From: Enoplolaimus lenunculus
Lineage: Eukaryota > Nematoda > Enoplea > Enoplida > Thoracostomopsidae
Length of the DNA stretch: 64,000 bases
Assembly: GCA_030248215.1 (NCBI GenBank)
Contig: JASANG010003195.1
Span: forward strand, 62,001-126,000
Direction: 5' to 3'
This document shows positions 22,701 to 34,700 of the stretch, piece by piece (within the stretch, counting starts at the first letter, position 1; each line of letters opens with the position of its first letter). The position numbers and the translations under genes are program-made. The notes under the pieces are model-generated. The model was not told the DNA's origin. It saw only the letters and a program-made list of their open reading frames with translations, and made no database searches.

Positions 22701-25700
22701 GCTCTGGCGTCAATACCAAGAGCTACTTAAATTGACGCAATATTTTGCTCATTTTTCAGGACATAACGTGTCAAACGGCAAGTTGTACTGCGATATACAC
22801 GGTGGATTTCGATCGCCATACTACCAGTGGTCACGTCCGCCGCTTGATCCGAGTTGTTTTTTGTAAGTTTTTTCGTTAAAATTCGTTAGCATTGATTTCA
22901 AAACCTGGCTTATGCGGGATTCACGTTATAATCGGCGCAGGCGAGTCATGGTTTGTTCCATGCTGATTCGACGTCAACGTTAAAATTCGGGCTCTTATAT
23001 CGGGTTAACAGTCAAAACTCGAATGTGATATGACATTGACTTACAAACCCCCGCTCTCAACGGAATAGTGTAATTTTTGGGTAGTAATAAATAAATGGAA
23101 AGTTGGACGGTAAATGCATAGATGTGCTTTAAATACCAAACACACGACTGCAACACGAAAATTTGGGTATGTTATCCTAAGTATGGAGACATTTGAAAAT
23201 ATATTACATGATATTTCCAGCATGGAGTTAGTGGAGTGCCACCAATATAGAAGTAGATCTAGAATTTCTCGGTGTTCGCTCTGAGGTTATCCGTTCAAGC
23301 TCACACTCGTGTTTGATAGTTGGGAAGGCACCCTTCCAAAAAAGTTTCACATAAAATTTGCAAAGCAGTGAATTTAAAAAGTGATCCCATCTTTAAAATG
23401 TGGAGACATTTAAAAATATATCACATAATATGCGCAAACAATACCTCGAATATCATATGATATTGAACAACAAAAGTAGCCCACGCATGATAACAGCAGA
23501 CAAATACGAATTTTTGAACACCGCGCGGTAAAATTATCATTTAAAATTCTACCAACTAAATTTTGTCTATATGTTTTAGCAACGCATAGCGGCATGCGGC
23601 GGCGTTCGGCAGAGAGTAAAATTTAGCGCAACTTCAATTTCAACTTTCACGTTATTTTCTATTTTAGAACCCGATACGGTCCAAACTCACCACCGAAAAA
23701 GCGAGCTGAACCTGTGAAAGGATTGTAAGTTGTAAAATTAATGAAAAATAGGTTTTTTGAAAAAAAAACTATTTCTAATTAACTTTTTAAAACATTAAAA
23801 CGTAATTACTTAAATTTTTGTTTTGTACTCCAGATGAACGTTGAAGCAAAGCTCTGCTCATCTCGTGTACAATATTTTAACTTTTAGTAACTGCTTTTCG
23901 ATGTTTTAAAATTAATAAAAAAATCTGTATTAATTTTTTTTTGAAAAAAGCGATTTTAAATCAACTTTTCAAAACATCAAAAAGTAGTTACTTAAATTAT
24001 TTTTGTTTTGTACACCAGATGAGCGTTGAAGCAAATTTCAACTCATCTGGTGTATAAAATTTAAATTTTAACTGTTTTTTGATATTTTAAAATGAAAAAA
24101 TCTGTATTAAGTTTTTTGAAAAAATATTTTAAATCAGCTTTTTAAAACATCAGATGAAATTACTTAAACTTTTTTCGTACACCAAATTAGCAGAAATATT
24201 ATTTAATAGACTTAGTGTCGCTTTTCAGTATATATGAATTTTTTTCCGTTTCAAAGGAATCAGAGTTGAAACCGACTTCTGAAAATTAGTTTAAGTTTAA
24301 AATAAAAACTTTACTCGATTAGTTTCAGCTACACTCTAAACCCAATTCGGAGCCTAAAAGCGTTGTTCTACTCATTAAAATAACCACCTAATGTAGTCGT
24401 TTATTTTCATTTTCATATTAAGCCCTATTCACACGTGCAGGTTTTTGCTTTGAGAACTTGCAGCTGCAAATTGCACACAGAACTTGCATTTTTACATCAG
24501 CCAATGAGAAAGCGGCTGCAATAAATTCAGTGAACTTCCATAGTTGTTTACGCATGTGAACAAAATTTCTAGCTATGATTTTTAATGAATTATTTGCAGC
24601 TATAAGTTTTTCGAACGGGATTTTGGAAAAGACTTGCAAGTGCAAGTTGCAGCTGCAAGATCTCGCAGCAAAAATTTGCACGTGTGAATAGAACTTAACT
24701 TAGTTTACTTCACTCTTACTGCAACCAACATAGATTTATGAAAGAGAAGTAACTTTCAAAAGAATTTTAATTTACAAAAATAGAACTGTTTTTTATATTT
24801 TTCAACCTATTTTCAGCTATCAACCAGACATCCTTACACCATCGTCTACAGCAACAAAACAGACCCAACCTCACAAAGAGTCGTTGCCTCCGCCTACACG
24901 CCGGGTGGCTGGCAGTTCAGCTAAATTACCAGGTAAAGCTTGCAATCGCGTCTCTAATCTTTGTAGCACCAGCCAATGTAAAGAACAGGGGCGGAACTGT
25001 ATTATAAGCATATTCCTAAACCTAAGCCTAAGCTTAAGCGTAAGAATGATCACATTCCTAAGCCTGAGCGATGCAAAAAAATTAGTCTAAACTTAACCCT
25101 TTCTCACATGAATATTTGCAATTTCATATGAGATGTAATTTCAATGTAAGATTCGATCCCCAGTCTCACGGGTGGGAGGCGTTTACGATGACCACTGAGC
25201 TATAGGAGCTCGACGCTCGAGCCCGAGTAGGCTGTCACGTGTGGAGATTTTGCACTGAGCATATACGTTATAAATGTTAAACACTGCTCACAGTGTGTGC
25301 ATTGCTCGTACATTATTGTATTTAGTTGCTCATAATATACTCTATGAGTGAAAGGGTTAAGCTCACTCTGTTCTAGTCGCACAGTAAAAACGTTCCGTCC
25401 CTGGTCTTAACATTAGCCGTAGCACCGATGAACTAAATTCTAATCGGAGCAGAGCATTTATCAATCACCCGACAACGAGTCTGCGGAAGTGGAAGCGTTC
25501 GATGGACTCAATTTTTTCAATCTTAGTTTGGGAGATTCAAACGAAAGTTGTTAATATATTGGCTGACCACTTGATTCGTATTTTCAACAAGATTGAGTTG
25601 ATTCAAGTGGAGTTCCCAAATGGTGATAAGTGCTACAATTTAGGATTATGCTTATATTTCAATATCAACAGGATTACGGACTGTGTTGGATGACACCCTG

Positions 25701-28700
25701 TCGGGCTGTGAAATGTTATACTGTAGTGACCCGAATAAGTGGGGGAGTGATAATTATTTGGACTCTCTAGAGGGTACCCCACTTGTTATTCGGTTAAATA
25801 TTCAAAGAACGGAGATATCTGTAGGGAACGTTCAGTATATCAACTCCCATAGTTCAGCAATTTTACTAAGGCTCGTATTCTGAAATGTGTGTAGCATCTA
25901 TGACCAGTTAGTGATAGGTGTAACTTTCGAAACAGTGATTGCTGACGCTTAAACTTTGCCACGTTTTTCGCAAATAATTTGCTCTACATGTGTACCAATT
26001 TTGAGTTCAACAACTGAAATAGCTTAGTGAGTTTGAAAACCTATTACTAACTGATGATAGTTGCTATAGGCATTTGAGAATATGTGCCTAAAGCTCATAT
26101 TCTTAAATGTGTACAGGGACTGTTATCAGTTTGTAAATAAGTTTTAACCTCAATAACGGTTGCAGTTGTAGAACGCAAAATTGGTACAGGAGTGTAAAGC
26201 ATATGATTCGCAAAAAATGTGCTGGATTTTAAGTATCAGCAATCACTGGTTCGAAAGCTACAAGACCTATTACCAACTAATAATAGACGTTACACACATT
26301 TGAGAATACGGGCTATAGTCATAGATTTCAGTTAAACGATTGATGTTTGCCGAATCCTTTATTTCGGTGTAGATTGTATATAGTGTAAGCTATGTATGTT
26401 AACGTTTAACACCCTATAATACCGTTTTAAATTATACGCAACAGCATAGCTTTTTACGAGGTGTTTTTGCCTTTATCGGTTTCCAAAATTCTAAATTTTA
26501 GCTAAGATATTCTATTTCTACTCAAGTTGTTTTGCTTAATAATTTTTTCAAAAATCTGCAATTCGTTGAAGAAATTAATACTGTTTCAAATTTTGAAATA
26601 TTTTCTGCAACCAATGCTAAAATTGAACAAACTCTGATGCAGCGAGGTGGTTTTCGACTTGAAATTTTATATTTTGAACCAGGGGTTACGGTTTAGACGG
26701 CAGACCTTAATTTGAGGTCATGTCAGGTTCAGGTAAAACAGGCACTACGAACCATCGGGTACGGTTTGCCAATACCATTTGAACAGTTAGATTTTAAGTC
26801 ATTTTTCAGTGTTGACCCCCTCCAAGAATTTTGTTGCGCTGTTCCATTGCTGCGTAGCGTAGAGTTGTTTGGGATATGTTGGGTGTCCACAATTTTTAGT
26901 TTTATTGCAATCCTTTTTTTTGCTTTGTACGAATTTGTGTTGCTAAATGACTGCAATAATGTTGCTAACTTGCACTAATCATAACGCTTGCAGACCTGTA
27001 GCCAGGCGCGTAGCCAGCTCACCTTGCTATGGGGGGGTTGAAAATTTTTGTGGAGGGGCATTGAAGGGTTTTCAATGAGTTTACAAGCAATGCTGAAAAC
27101 TTTCTAGGGGGGGCGAAATTTTTTTGGGGGGAGGGGATGAGTCCCTCTGCCCCCATTGGCTACGGGCCCGCCCGATGCCACTTCAGGTTTCTAGGAGGGC
27201 TAAAAATTTGCATCTTTTCGGTCTTCCCCACTGCCAGCGTTTGCTTAAAAAACGTTGAATTTTAAAATTTTTTATATTTGAGCTGCTTATGATCTTTCCT
27301 GATTACTCCACGCCCAAATTTGAATTTTCGAAAAATTCGAGTTTTAAGGTCTCAAAGTCCTCCCTGATTGCGAATCAAAAATTTTTGTCTCAGAAATTTA
27401 GCCAAATTATATACTATTCGACGCAGCTTCTTGAGTTAAGCGCACTGGTGCAAAGATTTGTGCCATCAAACGTCTGGCTAACGAATTATGGTCAAACAGC
27501 AGATTTGGCACGGTGCAAAAATTCAAGTCGTGAAATGATCAGGGGAGGTCATGAGTAGCTCATATATGCAAAAAATTACAAAATCCAACCGTTTTTGGCC
27601 AAACGCCTGCTTAGAGGGATAACCGAAAAGACCCAAAAAATTTACCGGAGCCGCATACAAGGGTTTTCGATGACTTACAAGAAAAGTTAATAATTTTCTA
27701 GGGGGCAAAAATTGTTCCATTGGAGCACAGCCCCCTCAGACCGCCCCTGGATACGAGCCCGAACGTTTTCCAAGTTTAATTAACTTTTTAATGTATTTTT
27801 TCTTTTATTTATTCTTAATTATTTGATTTGTTGAATTATTTATTGTTTGTTTGTTTGTTTTATATTGTCTATTTTAAGTAATATATCTTAGCGTTTTAGC
27901 GATTCGAGTCAAAGAAAATCGGACCATACGGCCACCCCCAGTGGTTAAGCCAGCACCTGCAAGTACGTGTTAGCTGACGTTTTCCACACTAAAAAATGGG
28001 GAGTCAAATTGACTCTCTCGGAAACAGGCTTTTCTTGACAACACAAACTGAGTCAAATTTGACTCCGCCAGAGTCAAGTTGAACTCACTGTACGTGAATC
28101 AAATTGGACTCTGGTGGAGTCAAATTTGACTCAGTTTGTGCAGTCAGAAAAAGCCTATTTCCGCGAGAGTCAATTTGACTCCCCATTTTTTACAGTGCAT
28201 AAATTGATGCAATATAAGGCTCGTATAACTGTATCCATATTTCTAAAGCCTAAGCGAAACCTAAATATTCAAGCTAGAAAATATAGTCTAAAATGTAAAG
28301 TTCGCTCACAAAACGTGACGGTTCTAAAAGTAACATGGGGGGTCACAATTTGACAACATACGTCATCATTCGTAAAAATAACTTTTATAACAGAACTGGC
28401 GAATCGTTTGATTTGGCCGCCGGCGTCGTACAAAGATCCGACCGCTATTAAGCAATCGTATTGGAGCGAAATACACGAAGCTGCAGCTGGAATAATAGCA
28501 AGCGGTGTGCAACATCAGACCAGCATCGTCGAGTCGGTCGACGAAGGATATTTAGATCGCGCGGATCGAGTAATGCAAATGTTGGTTGCTGAAAGTAAGT
28601 CGCCGTTTCGAGCGATGCTGGGGATCGATCCACGGTGGGGATCGATCCTCGGTGGGGATCGATCCACGGTGTGGACCGATCCACGGTGGGGATCGATCCA

Positions 28701-31700
28701 CGGTGGAGATCGATCCACGGTGGGGACCTGGTAATTTAAAGGATAATCGCTGATGAATACAAGCGTATGCAATTGGGTATATTTTGTGCAGAAAAGAATG
28801 TACTCAGCACACGTTGCGTTTCTCTCATATTTTGATTGATGCAAACGTTGTCTGATTAATAAGTTCGTGAGTATCGGCTTAAAAATATACTAACGAATAA
28901 TGAGGAGGGTGTGATTCAAGATCTTGTACCTGTGTCCCCGTAGATTGTCTAGTGAATATTTTGCGTGGTTGTGTGCCAGCAAAAACTTTTTGCCCCCCCC
29001 CCCGTAAGTGCAAATATGTTACATACAATTTCAATAGCCTCGACATCGTAACAAAAATCACAGTGAATTACTTGAAATCAAAGCAACCTTGGACCCATGT
29101 AAAACATCACGGGAGGATTGTTTTTCTGTGGAACTGCAATAGAGCAAGTTCAAGCTTCAGACTAATTTTTTTGCTTAGGCTAAGCCTACACTGCAAAAAA
29201 TGGTGAGTCAAATGGACTCCGTCCAAAATAGGCTCTACGGGACTACACGAATTGAGTCAAATAGAACTCCGCAAGAGTCAAACGTGCGACTAAGTGAGTC
29301 GAATTTGACTCTGGCGGAGTCGAATTTGACCCAGTTTGTGTAGTTCCGTAGAGTCTATTTCGGAGACAGTCAATTTGACTCCCCATTTTTTGTAGTGTAG
29401 GAATCTGATACTACTGTTTCGGCAGCATACCGTACTCAGAACCGTACTCTAATGTTTAGCAAATTGTGCGTATAGGTACTATACACATACATACATACAT
29501 ACATACATACCTAGACATACATACATACATACATACCTACCTACCTACACATACATACATACATACATACCCACATACATACATACATACATACAAAACT
29601 ACCTACACATACATACATATATACATACATACCCACATACATACATACATACATACATATATAAATATGTGTGTGTTACATTCTATTCAGCAATCAATTT
29701 ATAATCTATTTTAGATGCTTAAATGGTCTTGCTGTACAACATATACCTATTGAAAATAATATCATTGGTTCGGTACAATGAATTTAACTGACTCTTTACC
29801 TCAATTCCATCAAAATTTGCCCTCACCACAACTCGAAATGGTTCACTACGAAACGTTTCATCGTTCAAATTTACGTTCAACTCAACCTGAACAAACTTTA
29901 AATTCAATTCAAAATTGTCAAAATATAAACTTAACTCAATTCGACGCAAATTTGACCAAGTCACATTGTCAACCAAATAACTCATCAGGCCAGTCACCTA
30001 CTGACAACCTCGCCGAATATTCAAAACAATCAAAACAATCTAATTTACATATTGATAATCATGTTCAGTGCGAACAAACACTTAAACGCCGTGAGAAATA
30101 TTTACACTATTATGACTGGTTCATTCGGCCGTGGGAAAATTTCGATGCGTCAAACCAACCGTGGGAAATTTGTAATACAACGAATCGATCGTGGGAAAAT
30201 ACCGTTCGGCGAAATCAACCGTGGGAAAGTTTCAACAAACCACACTCAGCGACGTCACATTGCGTCATCGAATGCGAATATCGACGGCCATGGTTGGAGT
30301 TGGACAACACAAAGAGTAGGCAAAATGTCGCGTGGCACGATACAGTTGTATCCGCACCGTTGATGACATCATCTCGTATGAATGACCTATCAGCGGTTTG
30401 GCGTTCGACCTACAGGCCTCCGTGGCGGACGCGAGCATTAACGCAAAGGCTCAGAGCTGATCCTGCCCAAAATAATAGCTTTTCAGCATCTGGTGACCGG
30501 CAAATTGGACCAAAATCTGAACAGGAACGGTGTCCGGAGTCCACCGACATGTTTCAGAGGTCATATTTTACATGTGTTAACATTGGACAGCACAGAAGTT
30601 CAGAACATGGAATCAATGGATTGGAACCAGCGTGCCTTATTGTACCCAGACACGAGGCGACTGAATCACAACGTGATGCCGAATTTTATGCTTTATTTGA
30701 CGGTTAAAGCTTTTTGTTTATTAGTTTTGTTTTATTTTTTTTGTTTTGATTTCGTTGTTATTTTATGTTTGTGTTTCGTTGGGACTTGGGCGTGGGAAAT
30801 ATTCTTTAGTTGGCTTGCTTGCTGTCGTCGCTTTGTTTCGTTGTCCTTATATACCCGTTTTTTACATGTTTTTCGTTTGATGATTAGTATTGAAGTCAAG
30901 GCATAAGCTTATTTCTAAACTCAGCTTAACTACAAGTCTAAATCTGAGACTAATGGTCTTCCAAAGCATTGCTAGTTAGCTTTGTCGGTCTAGGTAAGAA
31001 TCGGGACTTCAGACCTTTCTACTAAGCAGCTGGAAAAGCGGGTTACGGGTGGTTTCGAACTAGCGACCTTCGGTGTGTCAGGCAGACGCTGTTATCACTG
31101 CAACACGTAGCCCGCCTGTCTAACTGCATTTTTCGTCGACTATATGTGTCGACCGTATGCTCCCGGCAAGCATACTACACAATGTGCATTGCATTACTGC
31201 ATATGCACTAGGACAAGCATGTCTCACATGCCTACAAGCTTTAGCAAAATATACCCACGCCAAAACATAGGCCTGCGGTAAAAATAAAAAATTTGTATGG
31301 ATTGGCGACGATTTCCTCGGAAACTTGCATGATTATTCACACATATGAACTAAATTCTTTGCCATGATTTTTAATGAATTATTTGCAGCTGCAAGTTTTT
31401 CGAACAAAATTTTGGACAAAACTTGCAAGTGCAAGTTGCAGCTGCAAGTTCTTGACAAGCTTGCACGTGTGAATAGAGCTTTAGAAATTTCACAAATTGT
31501 AATTGTAATACTGTATCTCTATTTTTTAGATCCAATCGAAACTGAAGAAGCAGTATCAAAAATAACCTCTGCTCTGTCACACTCGCTGTCGATCAATACA
31601 TCAGGGTCGAATCGGTTCGGCAAACCTGGGGGTGGAATTATGACGTCACCGTCGAAATCTACATGGCACCGTGGGGCACCGCCTGGGCATAATATGCGCG

Positions 31701-34700
31701 GATACGGTAGTTTGAAAACAGCCGGCAGTGGAGCTCATTCGCGGACCCCGATGTGCGATAAGTGCGATAAAGCTATTTTGTAAGCATCTTTTGCTGGTTT
31801 GCAGATATATGACCAGACCCGGTAGCCAGTTCACCTTGCATGAGGGGGGGGGGGTAAAAATTATTCAGGAGGGGCATTCAAGGATTTTTAATGGGTTACA
31901 AGCAAGGTTGAGAATTTTCTAGGGGATGCCAAAATTTTTCAGATGTTTTGAACGGTCAGTTTAGGTGGGTTAACAAAATGGTTTAAAATTTGGATTATTA
32001 AAGTTTGAATTCCGAGGGGGTCGTTAGTTTTTACATCTTTTGAATAAAATGATTTTAGTGATTTTATATTGACTGGGTTGTCGAAATGTTACTTAAGTAT
32101 TTACTTAAGTCGTACACTAATGTAAATTGGTTAAGCCGCTGACTTAATATTAAATGCTTAACTTTTCGAACAAAAACAAATACATTTCGGCGTTGAGCAA
32201 ATGTGAAGAGTAGAAAGCCACTGTTTTGTTCTGTATTGACAGGTGCAAGTTTTGCAGCTAAAACTTGCACGTGCATTTTGCACGTGCAATTTTGGTCACA
32301 AAGCAGTTTTGAAGTTCTTGCAGCTGCAAATTATTCACTGGAATTCATGCTATTTAATTTAATTCGCACCTGCGAACGCAGTTGCAAGTCGCTTACATTT
32401 CTTACACCTGCAGTTTGACTGGTCAATCGGAATGTTCCTTTGAAAATACTCCCAGCTTCAAGTATTTCGTTCAAGTTGCATCTGTGAGTTCTCGCTGCAA
32501 AAACTTGCACGTGCGAATGGGGCTTTACACCAAAGTTAATACGCCTGACGTGTTATTCCACAACACATTAAATTCGACCACCGACATAAATTTTGGCTCA
32601 AGTTCAGTATGATTTTAAAAACGATAAATTGGATAAGTAATTGCTTAGCACATACTCAAGTACTACGTCGTTTTTTAAGTAAGGTTTCTGGCACACAGCC
32701 AATGTTTTAAAAATTTGACAAATTTCTGATTGAAATTTTATTTTTCAGGGGTCCATTTGTGTTGGCGAATCGCAAAACTTACTGTCCCGAGCATTTTGTT
32801 TGTATTCAACCCGGATGTGGACGTAAGCTTATGGATATCGGATTCGTTGAAGAACATGGCAAAATGTTATGCGAAAACTGCTATTTGGATCATTACGCAC
32901 CGATATGTGTTAAATGTAACACAGCGATTGCAATGGTAAGACAAATCGAAGTCAAGGGGGGTTAGCGACCACAACCCTCCTAACCAGGTTTTCAACCCTA
33001 AAAATGTTTAGTAGCGTACGTATATTCGGCGAAGTTCTTATCTGTATCTCTGAAATTTCTTGCACCCCCATAATATCTTGGGCTGACTAGCGGTCAGTAA
33101 TTTTAACTGTAGCTTAAAGGTTATTCGTTTTTCGTTACGAAATGGTTACCAGTTGGTTGGAGTTTGAGAATTTTTGCATATTTCAAGAACGATCATAAAG
33201 TTTATTTTTTATATAAACAATTAATGATAAAAAAATCAAATCTGGTTCAAAAACTAATTGTGGTTAAGCTATTTGGCTAATGTAAAGAACAGCGGCGGAA
33301 CAGTATTATAAACATATTCCTAAGCCTAAGCCTAAGCCTATGCCTAACCCTAAGCGTAAGAATTTGTTCCTAAGCCTAAGCCTAATCCTAAGCGTAAGAA
33401 AAAGTTTATCACTAAGCTTAAGGCTAAGCCTAAGCCTAAGCCTAAGCGTAAGATTAAGTTTATTCCTAAGTCTAAGCCTAAGCCAAGCAAAAAATAGACC
33501 AAAGCTTTAGCTTACTCTATTGTAGTCCCACAGAAAAACGGTCCGCTCCTGATGTTTACATTGGCCAGCTGTTTGAACGAAAAAGTTACAATTGGCCAAT
33601 TATATTCAGGATACGGTTTACGCATTGAACCAATCGTATCATCCCGAATGTTTTGTTTGTCATCATTGTCGACGACCGTTCGAAAACAATACGTTTCATA
33701 TGGAAAATGGCAATCCAATATGCGAACGAGGCGAGTTACTGTAAACGCAACAAAAACAGTCTCGTGGTGGGGCATAAGATGTTGAGATTCAGTGTGATGA
33801 ACTTGCAGCTGCAATTTATTCGCTAAACAACGATTAAGGGCACAACCCTATAGCCAGCTTACCTCGCTAGAGAGGCTGACAAATTTTCAGCGTAGGCGTG
33901 CAAGGGTTTTTAATGACTTATAAAAAAGGTTGAATATTTTCTAGGGGGGCGAAACTCTTCCAGGTTGGGCTGAGCCCCCTCAGGTCCGCCCTCTGCCTAC
34001 GGACGCGTTGCAGCAATCCATGGGTAGGATTTAGACTTACCCATTCGCCAATTGTTCAAAAAATATATATACAAGCTGTTGATTCGAGGTTGTTTTGTTA
34101 TCTGTATTAGCTGTAAAATATATTACAGATAACAAAAAAACCTGGAATCAACAGCTTGTATATTTTTTGAATAAAGCTAAAAACTAGAGATTTCGCTAAT
34201 GCAATTTCCACAATACCATGCGTACACAAGGTGCTTTTTGAGGTGGTAGCGTCATGGATGCTGAAGCTTTTTTGGCTTCAGTATCCTGGATATTGAATGT
34301 TTTTTGCTTCAGTATCCAGTATACTGAAGCAATTTGGTTTCAGTGTCCGGTACGCTGAAGCCAGAAAAGCTTCAGTATCCGGTACACTGAAGCCAAAAAA
34401 GCTTCAGTGTTCAGGATACTGTAGCTTTTATGGCTTCAGTGTATTCAAATTTACCACAAAAGTAACAATTACTTTTCGTTGAATTGTACATTTCATCTGA
34501 AGCTTACAATGTGATATATGAGCAAACCAGTAGCAGTGGTTTCTTATTCAAAAAAACCCAAAAAATTTTTGCGCATTCGGCACAATTTATCAACATTTGC
34601 CATTAATTTCAGATTGGAACGAGTTATACACAACGAAATGTTACAACTGTTCGTTCACAATTGACGCTGGCGATGAATATGTTGAATCGTTGGGCAACGC

